Source: CAYSRJ01 sp964521865
GTDB lineage: Bacteria; Spirochaetota; B62-G9; DRHN01
Direction: 5' to 3'
Assembly: GCA_964521865.1 (NCBI GenBank)
Contig: CAZFTJ010000006.1
Span: 62,001-126,000, forward strand
DNA length: 64,000 bases
Part shown: in pieces, positions 25,298-34,363 of the stretch
How positions within the stretch are numbered: position 1 is the first letter of the stretch
How the letters are laid out: each line of letters starts with the position of its first letter
Made by a program: the position numbers and the translations under genes
Notes under the pieces: model-generated
The model's input: the letters and a program-made list of their open reading frames with translations, nothing else
The model's database searches: none
Told to the model about the DNA's origin: nothing

Positions 25298-27474
25298 AGA
25301 AAGATGATGAATCCATATCCCTTGATTTTCATGATATAGAAATCATCCCGCGTTTGATTACCCGCAGGGAGTTCCTCAAGCTTGCAGGAGCAGGGGTCGT
25401 AATTTTCTTCTTTCACGGCAGGACCGAAGCCCAGCAGGAACAGGGCGGCAGAACATCCCTCCGTGAGCGCGCACCTGCCGACTTCAATGCGTTCCTTCGA
25501 ATCGGAGAGGATATCACCTGTTTTACGGGAAAGATCGAGATGGGACAGGGGATTGTAACATCACTTGCACAGATGCTGGCCGAAGAGCTCGATGTGCCTC
25601 TGGAGAGCGTTCAAATGGTCATGGGTGACACAGACCTCTGCCCCTGGGACATGGGAACATTCGGCTCTTTAAGCACCCGCTACTTTGGACCGACCCTTGT
25701 TGCGGCTGCAGCAGAAGCCAGGGCCGTTCTTTTGGAGCTCGGGGCTGAAGCACTCAACACGCCTGTATCCCGCCTGAAATCGCAGGACGGTTATATTGTC
25801 GATAGAAAATTTCCTGAAAGAAAAATATCCTATTCATCGCTTACAAAGGGAAAAAGAATCGAAAGACATCTCGAGACCACGCCTCCCTTTAAATCTGTCT
25901 CAGACTACACGGTAGTAGGCAAACCCGTATCGCGCCGGGATGCCTACGTAAAAGTCACCGGAAAAGCCCGATTCGCCGGAGACATCCGCCTGCCTGCCAT
26001 GCTCTATGCCTCTGTGTTAAGGCCTCCGGCCCATGGATCGAAGCTGATGCACGCAGATACTTCGGAAGCCGAAACCATACCGGGCATTAAAATAATCAAA
26101 CACGGGGATTTGATTGCAGCTCTCCACGAAAATTTCGAGGAAGCTCAAAAAGCAATGAGAAGAATAAGGGCGCAGTTCGATATGGAAGAACCAAAAATCG
26201 ACGACCAAACTATATTCCGGCACCTGCTCGATGCGGCTCCCCGGGGGCGAGTATTGGCACGTGAAGGAAGTATTGAAGAAGGACGTAATCTCGCGGCAAG
26301 AATTTTTGAAGAATCGTACCTGAACGGTTATGTGGCCCACGCCCCCATTGAGACACACACTGCCCTCGCTCAAATAAAAGGGGGCGGGGCTACTGTCTGG
26401 GCGTCGACTCAATCTCCTTTCTCTGTTCGAGATGCCGTCGCCCGGGTCCTCGGTTTTCCGGCCGAAAAAGTCAGAGTAATTACACCTTTTGTAGGCGGCG
26501 GATTCGGCGGCAAAACCCGGAACCAGCAGGCCGTTGAAGCGGCCCTCCTGGCGAAATTGACGGGAAGGCCGGTGCAGGTTACATGGAGCCGGGAAGAGGA
26601 ATTCTTCTATGATTCCTTCCGGCCGGCGGCGGTGGTCAGGGTAAGCTCCGGCATTCAAAATACGGGCAGAATCGTTTTTTGGGACTATAACGTCTATTTT
26701 GCAGGCGACAGGGGCGCCTCCCAGTTCTATGCAATACCTCATCACCGTACATATTCAGCCGGCTTTTCATACAGAGGCGAACCGCGCGGTTTTCACCCTT
26801 TTAATACGGGGCCGTGGCGGGCACCCGGCGCCAACACCAATGCCTTTGCCATGGAATCTCAGATCGATATAATGGCGGCAGGGGCCGGTATGGATCCTCT
26901 GGAGTTCAGGCTGAAAAATCTGAAGGATACGAGAATGGAAAGTGTTCTCAAAAAAGCAGCTGAAAAATTCGGTTGGATTCCCTCGAAGGCCCCAAGCGGC
27001 CGGGGCTGCGGCGTCGCATGTGCCGTCGATTCGGGCAGCTATGTCGCCCACATGGCCGAGGTCGAGGTCGACGCTGACAGCGGCCGCGTGCAGGTCAATC
27101 GAGTAGTATGTGCACAGGACATGGGACTTGTGGTCAATCCCGAAGAAGCGAAGCAGCAGATAGAAGGGTGCATCACCATGGGGCTTGGATACACGCTGAA
27201 AGAAGAGATTCACTTTCAAGGCGGAAAGATATTCGATCTCAATTTCGATACCTATGAGATACCCCGGTTTTCCTGGCTGCCGGAGATCGATACAGTGCTG
27301 ATCGATAATAAAGAGTATCCTCCCCAGGGAGGCGGAGAACCCGCCATTGTGTGTATGGGAGCCGTGCTCGCAAACGCTGTTTACGATGCGGTCGGTGCAA
27401 GGCTCCACCAACTTCCCATGACACCTGAAAGAGTCAGAGCAGCGCTGAGCAAAGTGCAGCGGCATGAGACATGA
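25294..27474 (+). CDS. Exported molybdopterin-binding large subunit (IorB / aldehyde dehydrogenase type)
   Basis: The 726-residue catalytic subunit opens with a Tat signal: TRREFLKLAGAGVVIFFF at about residues 22-39, so the folded complex is exported with the small subunit. Molybdenum cofactor motifs are present: a GKIEMGQGI segment, VGGGFGGKTRNQQAVEAALL, GPWRAPGANTNAFAMES, and QGGGEPAI near the C-terminus, which holds the catalytic glutamate. The usual length is about 720-750. The substrate (an N-heterocycle or aldehyde) cannot be read from the sequence. No cofactor-insertion protein (XdhC type) or cytochrome subunit gene is next to it. A possible weak hairpin (CACAC/GTGTG near 27509-27527) lies between it and the convergent comA-like gene. 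Confidence 0.92.
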   Translation: MKKDDESISLDFHDIEIIPRLITRREFLKLAGAGVVIFFFHGRTEAQQEQGGRTSLRERAPADFNAFLRIGEDITCFTGKIEMGQGIVTSLAQMLAEELDVPLESVQMVMGDTDLCPWDMGTFGSLSTRYFGPTLVAAAAEARAVLLELGAEALNTPVSRLKSQDGYIVDRKFPERKISYSSLTKGKRIERHLETTPPFKSVSDYTVVGKPVSRRDAYVKVTGKARFAGDIRLPAMLYASVLRPPAHGSKLMHADTSEAETIPGIKIIKHGDLIAALHENFEEAQKAMRRIRAQFDMEEPKIDDQTIFRHLLDAAPRGRVLAREGSIEEGRNLAARIFEESYLNGYVAHAPIETHTALAQIKGGGATVWASTQSPFSVRDAVARVLGFPAEKVRVITPFVGGGFGGKTRNQQAVEAALLAKLTGRPVQVTWSREEEFFYDSFRPAAVVRVSSGIQNTGRIVFWDYNVYFAGDRGASQFYAIPHHRTYSAGFSYRGEPRGFHPFNTGPWRAPGANTNAFAMESQIDIMAAGAGMDPLEFRLKNLKDTRMESVLKKAAEKFGWIPSKAPSGRGCGVACAVDSGSYVAHMAEVEVDADSGRVQVNRVVCAQDMGLVVNPEEAKQQIEGCITMGLGYTLKEEIHFQGGKIFDLNFDTYEIPRFSWLPEIDTVLIDNKEYPPQGGGEPAIVCMGAVLANAVYDAVGARLHQLPMTPERVRAALSKVQRHET

Positions 27475-27541
27475 GACTGTTTCCGAAATATGTGAATATG
27501 AGAAAAAATCGAAAGAACCGCACACTCCCTGTAGGTGTGTC

Positions 27542-28384
27542 TTATTTCTCCTTATAGGTTATAACTCTTCCCCAGAGGCTCTTGGTTCCCCAGATGCCTG
27601 AACGCAGGCACTCCAGTTGTACGATCTGGCTGTGGTCCACAAACAGGTTCACCTCCGGACCGTAGTGTTTGATGTACCATGCGAATACTTCGGAGTCGGC
27701 TGCTTCGAACATCACCTTGTCGAGCCCGACAGACGAGGCGATCTTTTGCGGAACATCGACGCGCCAGTTTTTCACGTTTTCGGTAATACCTTCGGATTCG
27801 ATCATGATCATGTAAGCCCCGGCATCGATGAACCTCTTGGTTTGTGAGATGACCCACTCAGGATCTCTGACTCCCTCAGCCTCAAGCTCCTCAGCGCTGC
27901 TTGCCCCTCCAGCGCCGAACTGGATTCCGAGCTCGGGTTTGGGTTTCAGCCCTTCCTGCCTCACCCTTTCGATCAATCTCAATATATCGTCCCGTGGAAT
28001 AGTGATGAATCCGGAGGATATCTCGAGTATGTCGAAACCGAAATTCCTGCACTCCTGTATGTATCGGTCAGCACTTTCTCTGCCCTGAAGCAGGGCGTAT
28101 TCAATGAACCCGCCTGTGGATACGAGCACATCATGGTCATGACACGTGTCGATGAACTCTTTCAGGATGTCGGGATGCAGGAGCGCAAATGAGCCTCCTG
28201 CGAATTTAACTGAATCGATGTAGTCTCCCATGGTGGTCAAAAGATCGAGGAGATAATTTTTGCCCATGGGAGAGTAGTAGGGACCTCTTATCTCGGTAAT
28301 GCCGCGCTGTCTCGGTTTAGCCTCTCGCTCGTTTATTTTTAAAAAACCGAATGCTCTCGATTTTTTTTCTATCGTTATACTCAT
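27542..28384 (-). CDS. Phosphosulfolactate synthase-like protein (ComA family)
   Basis: ComA joins sulfite to phosphoenolpyruvate, the first step of one coenzyme M pathway. This 280-residue protein follows the family throughout: PRQRGITEIRGPYYSPMG, LLTTMGDYIDSVKFAGGSF, VSTGGFIEYALLQG, FDILEISSGFITIP, KPELGIQFGAGG, MIMIESEGITENV and MFEAADSEVFAWYIK. Fold and catalytic acids match, but bacteria and plants have related proteins (for example Hsa32) whose activity is unproven. ATG 28384 has AGGAGG upstream. It is 35 bases downstream of an MmgE/PrpD gene on the same strand, so the two form a small operon. No comB, comC, comD or comE is visible, so coenzyme M synthesis is not established. Confidence 0.85.
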   Translation of the reverse strand: MSITIEKKSRAFGFLKINEREAKPRQRGITEIRGPYYSPMGKNYLLDLLTTMGDYIDSVKFAGGSFALLHPDILKEFIDTCHDHDVLVSTGGFIEYALLQGRESADRYIQECRNFGFDILEISSGFITIPRDDILRLIERVRQEGLKPKPELGIQFGAGGASSAEELEAEGVRDPEWVISQTKRFIDAGAYMIMIESEGITENVKNWRVDVPQKIASSVGLDKVMFEAADSEVFAWYIKHYGPEVNLFVDHSQIVQLECLRSGIWGTKSLWGRVITYKEK

Positions 28385-28419
28385 GTATCAACCTCCTGTA
28401 TGAGTCTAGGCTCTAATTT

Positions 28420-29778
28420 TTAAAAGCTTCCAAGAAGGTCTGACAGACCCCTGATATCAATTGAATCCAGATTTTTAACCGCTTTGATGATATTTTCACG
28501 CCGGTTCTTCTTTACAAAGGGCGCTGTGAGTGTGTTGAACTTGTCGATTACGGACTCCCAGCTCATCGGTTTAGTGGGAAATCCCTCATAGTCGGATTTC
28601 TCCTTAATAAGTTTTTTCCCGTTTTTCAATACGACCGTGATTCGGCACGGCATGCCTGCAGGAAACCGGCGATTCATTCTTCTGGCCGGCTTGATAAAAA
28701 CTCGCTGTAGAAGGGACTGCACATCGCTTTTCGTGATACGCTCATGGGTATACTGCTGTGGTGTAAGAGCTCTGTCAAGCAGTGCCGCCGACACCATATA
28801 GGGAAGGCTGTGGTCGGCTTCTTCCTTGCTGCGAACCACTTTTTTATTTCCCTCCTCACCTCCTCCTATTATGTGATACGCAACGTCGAAGATTTCTATT
28901 TCGATTTTCTCGATCTCTTCAGCATCCGGATCGTATTCGCTCTGAAGCTCAAGTAAACCCTCTATTGTCGACTGAGAATGAAACTCAGCATTGTACTTCT
29001 TTACAGCGGTTTGCCGCACTTTTTCCAGGCCCTCCTGCGACCAATCGATTGTAAACCTGCCCGAGATGCTCTCCATAAAACCCTTGTTTCCTTCGAATAC
29101 CTCTAACGGCCCAGTAATGCCCTGCCTGGCGAGGAAGGCGGCATGGGTGCATCCGAATGCGGTGTTCGGGTAGGCCAGCCCCTTCCAGTGAGAAAGCTCA
29201 CCGGTTCTAGTTACTCTCAGCGCGTTGAATCCCGTACCGCATATAGCCAGAGCGTTTGAGATGGCCTCTGCGTTCAGGCCCAGAGCCCTTGAAACTCCGG
29301 CGGCGACTGCATATGAGCCCTGTGTAGTATGATCGAAGCCTCTGGCCCTGACCGGGGCAACATCGCTGAGCCTGCACTGCACCTGATAGGCGACGGCGAG
29401 AGACACGAGAAAATCTTTTCCTGAAATACCGTTGTATTCAGAAGCGGCCAGGACGGCGCCGAGATTGTCGCTCGGATGACAGGTCTCTCCCTCTGCGAGA
29501 TAGCTGTCGTTGAAGTCGAGATACCGGACAAGCGCGCTGTTATAGAATGCCGCCCTGTCGGGAGGTGCGCTCCCCCCTCCGATCAAAGTGCAGCGACCTG
29601 AATGCTCGAACTCTCCGATCAGCTTTTTGATCATAGAGATCGGCGTACCGTGTATCGCTCCGATCGCACATCCGAGGGAATCCAGCACCCTGATTTTGAG
29701 CTGGGTGACAGCAGCTTCTGAAAGATCTTTGTATTTTGCGCGCACAATAAATTCCGCAAGCTCCTGTGCTTTTATCAT
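28420..29778 (-). CDS. MmgE/PrpD-family protein
   Basis: The family includes 2-methylcitrate dehydratase, cis-aconitate decarboxylase and related enzymes. The protein has the full length for the family (452 residues). Conserved parts include RVLDSLGCAIGA, ALVRYLDFND, CHPSDNLGAVLAASEY, VAYQVQCRLSD, FDHTTQGSYAVAAGVSRALG and the HSQSTIEGLLEL segment. An MPCRITVVLKNGK strand follows near the C-terminus. It starts at 29778, and the stop is followed 35 bases later by the ComA-like gene. No citrate synthase or methylisocitrate lyase gene is adjacent, so a propionate (methylcitrate) role is unsupported; a dehydratase or decarboxylase acting on a polycarboxylate is the safest statement. Confidence 0.88.
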   Translation of the reverse strand: MIKAQELAEFIVRAKYKDLSEAAVTQLKIRVLDSLGCAIGAIHGTPISMIKKLIGEFEHSGRCTLIGGGSAPPDRAAFYNSALVRYLDFNDSYLAEGETCHPSDNLGAVLAASEYNGISGKDFLVSLAVAYQVQCRLSDVAPVRARGFDHTTQGSYAVAAGVSRALGLNAEAISNALAICGTGFNALRVTRTGELSHWKGLAYPNTAFGCTHAAFLARQGITGPLEVFEGNKGFMESISGRFTIDWSQEGLEKVRQTAVKKYNAEFHSQSTIEGLLELQSEYDPDAEEIEKIEIEIFDVAYHIIGGGEEGNKKVVRSKEEADHSLPYMVSAALLDRALTPQQYTHERITKSDVQSLLQRVFIKPARRMNRRFPAGMPCRITVVLKNGKKLIKEKSDYEGFPTKPMSWESVIDKFNTLTAPFVKKNRRENIIKAVKNLDSIDIRGLSDLLGSF

Positions 29779-29987
29779 CCGTCTATCCTTGAAACCCCCG
29801 ATCTGAAATTGCTGTATATCCCATCAATCATGAAAAATCTTAGACGGAAAACTTCTCTAATAAAGACTATGAGCCGTGAAAATGGGTAAAACAATAGAAA
29901 TATTCCGCCGCTCTACCTGCAACTGCTTATATTATTAATACAGTGTAAAATTTATTTATACTTATTTTTGAGGAAGCAATCCACCTC

Positions 29988-31034
29988 ATGATGCGAAAGA
30001 AGAGAGTTCTCACAGGCGACAGGCCGACCGGACGAATGCACCTCGGCCATTATATCGGTTCACTAAAAAACAGGGTAAATCTTCAGGAAGAGTACGAGTG
30101 TTACTTCATCATTGCCGACCTCCACACGCTCACTACCAATCCCGGCAAAGAAAAAATCGAGGAAATCGATCACAACATGAGAGAAATGGTGCTGGACTAC
30201 CTCTCCGTGGGAATAGACCCGAGCAAATCGGTAATCTACCTTCAATCTGCTGTGCACGAGGTGTACGAGCTAAACCTTATATTCGAGATGCTCGTGCAGG
30301 TACCAAGACTTTCGAGGCTGCCGAGTCTCAAGGAAATGGCACGATCTGCTATGCTGAAGGAAATGTCTCTGGGGCTTCTCGGATATCCTGTGCTGCAGGC
30401 TGCGGATATATTACTTTCAAGGGCGCATCTTGTACCTGTCGGGAAGGACAACCAATCCCATGTTGAGATAGCACGTGAGATAGCAAGAAGGTTCAACCGA
30501 ACGTACGCAGAGGTGTTCCCTGTGCCTGATGCCCTTGTGGGAGAGGTTCCGATTCTTGTGGGTACCGACGGCATGCTCAAGATGTCAAAGTCCCTGAACA
30601 ATGCCATTTATCTATCCGACGATCGAAACTCAGTGAGGAAGAAGGTGTTCGGTATGTTTACGGATCCCGCCCGTGTGCGTGCCGATATACCGGGTAGAGC
30701 AGAATCAAACCCTCTGTTCATATACCACGAAGCTTTCAACCCGGACGGAGAAGAAGTTAGAGAATTGAAAGAGAGGTATCGAAAGGGAATGGTCGGTGAT
30801 GTGGAGGTGAAGGAGAAACTCGCCCGGGCGATCAATACGTTTCTAGACCCCATACGGGAGAAACGGGAGCGATACAAAAGAATGAATGGGTACATCGATG
30901 AGCTGCTGTTTTTTGGTACGCAAAAAATGCGCTCGGAAGCCAGGAAAACCATCACGGTTGTAAAAGAAGCAATGGGCCTGTCTAAAGCTTGGAACCAAAT
31001 ACTGGGCCGAATGAATATGAAAAAGCTTCAGTAA
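29988..31034 (+). CDS. trpS: Tryptophanyl-tRNA synthetase
   Basis: This class I synthetase of 348 residues charges tRNA-Trp. The HIGH-like motif is HLGHYIGSLKN (residues about 18-28) after TGDRPTGRMH, and the KMSKS motif is present as LKMSKSLNNAI. Middle markers are YLQSAVHEVYEL, LLGYPVLQAADIL, VPVGKDNQSHVEIAREIARRFN and the anticodon-side helix YKRMNGYIDELL. Length and motifs are those of bacterial TrpRS. Start ATG 29988, preceded by TGAGGAAG. It is divergent from the MmgE/PrpD gene and is followed by a terminator-like hairpin. Confidence 0.96.
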   Translation: MMRKKRVLTGDRPTGRMHLGHYIGSLKNRVNLQEEYECYFIIADLHTLTTNPGKEKIEEIDHNMREMVLDYLSVGIDPSKSVIYLQSAVHEVYELNLIFEMLVQVPRLSRLPSLKEMARSAMLKEMSLGLLGYPVLQAADILLSRAHLVPVGKDNQSHVEIAREIARRFNRTYAEVFPVPDALVGEVPILVGTDGMLKMSKSLNNAIYLSDDRNSVRKKVFGMFTDPARVRADIPGRAESNPLFIYHEAFNPDGEEVRELKERYRKGMVGDVEVKEKLARAINTFLDPIREKRERYKRMNGYIDELLFFGTQKMRSEARKTITVVKEAMGLSKAWNQILGRMNMKKLQ

Positions 31035-31118
31035 ACTTTTTTTCGGTAAACGGTGAACCGCAGTTAAAGGAATTACAGAGCTTAAAATATATGTCATCCG
31101 GAGGGTTTGCATCCGGAT

Positions 31119-31150
31119 AATGCCGTCGGTGAGTGGCATTATATTATTTT
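31119..31150 (+). terminator. Rho-independent terminator downstream of trpS
   Basis: AATGCC (31119-31124) and GGCATT (31135-31140) form a 6-bp stem with a ten-base loop, followed by an A/T run ATATTATTTTT. It lies 85 bases after the trpS stop and before the ferredoxin gene. Confidence 0.5.
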
Positions 31151-31227
31151 TCTCACCCTATTGATGATCCAGATAAAGATATATATTGTTTATGTGCTGT
31201 CAAAATTTTAATAAAAGGAGTAACGTG

Positions 31228-31419
31228 ATGAAGGTCGAAGTTGATGAGGATATCTGTGTAGGAACCGGCAACTGTGTGGATACCTGCTCCGAGGTGTTTG
31301 AGCTTGTCGACGGCATCTCCAACGTAAAGGTGGACGTTGTTCCGGAAGAAGCTGAACAAAAAGTGAAAAGAGCCGTGGATGAATGTCCCGTAAGCGCAAT
31401 ATCGATTGTTGAAGAGTAG
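31228..31419 (+). CDS. Single-cluster ferredoxin, probably [3Fe-4S] or site-differentiated [4Fe-4S]
   Basis: The 63-residue acidic protein has cysteines in CVGTGNCVDTCSEVFEL and a fourth in VDECPVSAISI. Where a standard ferredoxin has a second cysteine of CxxCxxC, this one has threonine (C-x2-T-x2-C-x3-C). Replacement of that residue is known in single-cluster ferredoxins that carry [3Fe-4S] or a [4Fe-4S] with a non-cysteine ligand. ATG 31228 is preceded by AAGGAG at 31215-31220. It converges on the flavodiiron protein gene, with stop codons five bases apart. Electron delivery to that protein or to an F420-linked enzyme is a reasonable inference but is not shown. Confidence 0.9.
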   Translation: MKVEVDEDICVGTGNCVDTCSEVFELVDGISNVKVDVVPEEAEQKVKRAVDECPVSAISIVEE

Positions 31420-31423
31420 TTAT

Positions 31424-32650
31424 CTATATAAGAGAAAACTCTCTTTTAACCAGCCCTGCGAGCTCTTTTGATCGCTTGTAAATCAAGTCAAGATCCCTTC
31501 CGGTCGGAGCTCCTTTGAATTCGACAGGGTCGAGAAACTCCCATTCGAGTTTTTCCGTAAGTTTCTCCAGCTCTTTCTGTGCGCCGCCGGACCAGCCGTA
31601 GGAGCCAAAACGAAAAACCTTTTTATGCAGTACCTTTTTCCGTGAAAGATCGTCGAGTACATGCGCGAGAGGAGGGAACATCTTGTACTCGTAGGTCGGC
31701 ATGCCCAGAATAAGACCTGTGGATTTCCATGCGGAGGATAAAATAAAAGACACGTGGTCTTGGGGAACCCGATGAGGGTTGATTCCTATGCCTTCAGATT
31801 TCACGCCGTCTATTGCATGATTTACAGCGATCTCCGTGTTTCCGTACATGCTTCCCCAGATAATTGCAACCTCCGGTTCCGCAGGTCCACGCATATACCT
31901 GGCAAACTGCCCGTAGAGATCGATGATCCTTTCTGGATGTTTTCGCCATACTACGCCGTGAGCCGGAGCAACGATGCGAATTTCAAGGTCTTGAAGCTTT
32001 TTCAGGGCCCGTTCGACGAAAACGGAGTAGGCTGCAATGACGTTAGCAAAGTAACGAAGGGCCTCATCTTTAAAGAAGTTTATCTCATGATCCGATATTT
32101 GATCGTCATAAGGAGAATCGCCGGTACTCCCGAAAGAGCCGAATGCGTCGCCGCTGAAAAGAGTCCCCGTGTCCTTTTCATAGGTGACCATTGTTTCCGG
32201 CCAGTGCACATTTGGGATCTCTTCGAAGAAAAGCTCCCTGTTCTTACCCAGAGAAATCTTTTCCCCGGAGTGCACGGGCCTCAGGTGCTCGGTGATGCCG
32301 AAAAAATCTTTCACAAGCTCTATACCTTTTTCTGTCGCAACGATCTCGAAATTAGGTTTAATCTTTTTAAGCGCATGAAGCCACCCCGTATGATCGGGCT
32401 CGAGGTGGTTGAGTATTGCATACTGTATATCGTCGAGTGAAATAGAAAGCTCGTCAAGCTGTGTGAACAGCGTGTCTGGAACACCGTCCCACCCGCATAC
32501 TCCGTCAACGAGGGCTGTTGAGTCTCCCCTTACGATATAGGAATTCATGGTCATACTGTGAGGGATCGGCCAGATGCCTTCGAAAAGTATCTTGCTGGAT
32601 ATATTTGCATACAGCCGATATATACCGTCTGAAACAGAGGTTGTTCTCAT
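31424..32650 (-). CDS. fprA: A-type flavodiiron protein (FprA)
   Basis: Flavodiiron proteins reduce oxygen to water or nitric oxide to nitrous oxide. The 408-residue protein has the N-terminal MBL-like diiron domain with all metal ligands: His82, Glu84 and Asp86 in HLEPDHTGW, His149 in NVHWPET, Asp168 in SGDAFG, His231 in APAHG. The C-terminal part is a flavodoxin domain with WGSMYGNTE for FMN and LGMPTYEYKMFPP and GSYGWSGGA downstream. There is no C-terminal rubredoxin or reductase domain, so it is the simple A type. ATG 32650 is supported by GGAGG seven bases before. In methanogens FprA uses F420H2 as donor; F420 genes in this window make that possible here. Confidence 0.95.
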   Translation of the reverse strand: MRTTSVSDGIYRLYANISSKILFEGIWPIPHSMTMNSYIVRGDSTALVDGVCGWDGVPDTLFTQLDELSISLDDIQYAILNHLEPDHTGWLHALKKIKPNFEIVATEKGIELVKDFFGITEHLRPVHSGEKISLGKNRELFFEEIPNVHWPETMVTYEKDTGTLFSGDAFGSFGSTGDSPYDDQISDHEINFFKDEALRYFANVIAAYSVFVERALKKLQDLEIRIVAPAHGVVWRKHPERIIDLYGQFARYMRGPAEPEVAIIWGSMYGNTEIAVNHAIDGVKSEGIGINPHRVPQDHVSFILSSAWKSTGLILGMPTYEYKMFPPLAHVLDDLSRKKVLHKKVFRFGSYGWSGGAQKELEKLTEKLEWEFLDPVEFKGAPTGRDLDLIYKRSKELAGLVKREFSLI

Positions 32651-32697
32651 GACGATTTCCTCCATTATATTAAAATTATAAGATTAGTAACAAATTA

Positions 32698-34068
32698 TCA
32701 ACTACTATCGGCAGCCCGCTCGTGTTTATCGGTAAATTCCCGCAGCTGTAATACGAGCAGCGTTGCTGTGAGCATAAAGGAGAGCGCATCCGATATGGGA
32801 AATGCCGCCCACACCCCCCTTACGTGCATGATCCGTGGAAGAATAAACAAAAGCGGAATTAGAAATATCGCTCGCCTGGTTATAGATAGGATGATGGAGT
32901 TGACGGCCTTGCCGATAGCCTGAAAAACACTCGCACCTATGATCTGTGATCCTACAAGCGGGAGGAGCATTATCACTATCCGGAGGGGCTTTATTCCTGA
33001 TAGTATGAGATCGCTGTCCCTGGTAAATAGAGAAAAAAGACTCTTAGAAAAGAAAAAAAGCAGGATAAAGCCGAAGGTCGCAATGCCTGTTGCCACTATA
33101 AGTGCGAGCTTCAATGCTCGTTTCGATTTGTCGAACCGTTTTGCTCCATAGTTAAAGCCGACGATGGGCTGGAACCCCTGTGCGACTCCGAGGATTGGCA
33201 TGGTGAAAAATTGGAGAAGTCTGAGAATAATTCCCATGGCAGCAATATAGATGTCACTTCCATAGCTGGCGAGGATGTTGTTGACAAATACCATGAGGAT
33301 GCTTGCTGCAATCAGACGCACAAAGGATGCAGTGCCGATTGCAAACATCTCGCCGGTGCTCCCTCTATGAAATCGCCAGTTCTTGAGCCGGAGCTCAAGC
33401 ATACTCTTTCCTGTGAAGAAGTAGATTGTCACCCACAGTGCTGTTACCGACTTTGCGAGCACCGTTGCAATGGCGGCGCCTCTTATACCCATCCCAAGCC
33501 AAAAGATGAAGATGGGATCGAGGATTATGTTCAGTATTGCTGAAATGAGCATAGTGATCATGGCGAATCCCGCCCGCCCCTCAGCACGAATCACATTGTT
33601 AGCAGAAATGGCAAAGGGAAAAAATACATTGCCTATGAGGATTATTGTAAGATACTCCCGCGCATAGGGCAGGATGCTGTCGGTCGCACCAAAAACCCGC
33701 AAGAGATCGTCCGTGAAGATATAGCCGATTACGGTAATTACTATTCCTATGAGCAGGGCTGATAGAAGCATACTCCCGAGTGTTTTGTTGGCCCGTGCAA
33801 TATTCCGTGCACCGAGAGCCCTCGAGATAATTGACGCCCCGCCAATACCAGTCATCTGCGAGACAGCCATTACAAACATCTGGATTGGAAAGACGATGGT
33901 TATACCGGCGATGCCGAGAGTGCCGACTCCTCTTCCCACGAAGATCGTATCGACGACATTGAAAAGTGCCTGGACCATCATACCGATTACTGCGGGTACG
34001 GAAAGCCTGAAAAGAAGACTCCCTATATGATCGCTTGATAGTATTTCGCTTCCCGTACGTTCGACCAT
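32698..34068 (-). CDS. MATE-family multidrug efflux transporter
   Basis: This is a 456-residue membrane protein with about twelve hydrophobic helices in two halves, each opening with the MATE pattern: SVPAVIGMMVQALFNVVDTI in the first and MGIILRLLQFFTMPILGVAQG in the second, where GFNYGA follows. MATE proteins export cationic drugs and metabolites by sodium or proton antiport. ATG 34068 is placed after a weak GGAT ribosome site and starts the family-typical N-terminus; the longer frame passes through a perfect palindrome. Upstream lies a pair of inverted repeats (34099-34150) that resemble a pair ahead of the DHA2 pump at 36070. Confidence 0.92.
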   Translation of the reverse strand: MVERTGSEILSSDHIGSLLFRLSVPAVIGMMVQALFNVVDTIFVGRGVGTLGIAGITIVFPIQMFVMAVSQMTGIGGASIISRALGARNIARANKTLGSMLLSALLIGIVITVIGYIFTDDLLRVFGATDSILPYAREYLTIILIGNVFFPFAISANNVIRAEGRAGFAMITMLISAILNIILDPIFIFWLGMGIRGAAIATVLAKSVTALWVTIYFFTGKSMLELRLKNWRFHRGSTGEMFAIGTASFVRLIAASILMVFVNNILASYGSDIYIAAMGIILRLLQFFTMPILGVAQGFQPIVGFNYGAKRFDKSKRALKLALIVATGIATFGFILLFFFSKSLFSLFTRDSDLILSGIKPLRIVIMLLPLVGSQIIGASVFQAIGKAVNSIILSITRRAIFLIPLLFILPRIMHVRGVWAAFPISDALSFMLTATLLVLQLREFTDKHERAADSS

Positions 34069-34098
34069 AAAAGATCCATTTACTCTCTGATGTAAATA

Positions 34099-34150
34099 AT
34101 ACCACCGGTGCTTGCACCGGTGGTATGATCCGGACGCGAAATGTCCGGAT
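34099..34150. promoter_or_regulatory. Pair of strong inverted repeats upstream of the MATE pump gene
   Basis: ATACCACCGGTGC and GCACCGGTGGTAT form a perfect 13-bp inverted repeat around TT (34099-34126). Immediately next, ATCCGGAC and GTCCGGAT form an 8-bp repeat with a seven-base loop (34128-34150). The array is 31 bases upstream of the MATE start. A related pair precedes the MFS gene at 36070. Operator or structured leader; not assigned to a known class. Confidence 0.5.
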
Positions 34151-34363
34151 AACAACAAGGTAATAGATTTATGTATTAAGGCAATGGTTTATTACTCTCG
34201 GCGTCAATCATCGTTGCACATACGGGTATTTACGTTCTTTTTCTTGTAAGTGCTTTTCTTACATCACAAAGGTGCGCTGTTGAAATTTTTCCTCAATAGC
34301 AGGGTCCTTATATAAGATTTTAATTCAAAAAAACTTCAGCGCTCTCTTATATTGCGCTTTCCT

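Noticed and set aside
34099..34150. Guanidine-type riboswitch upstream of the MATE gene
   Set aside because: Two hairpins ahead of an efflux gene recall mini-ykkC, and GGACGC/GGACAC loops looked close, but the conserved ACGR loop sequences are not present in both hairpins, so it was not assigned.
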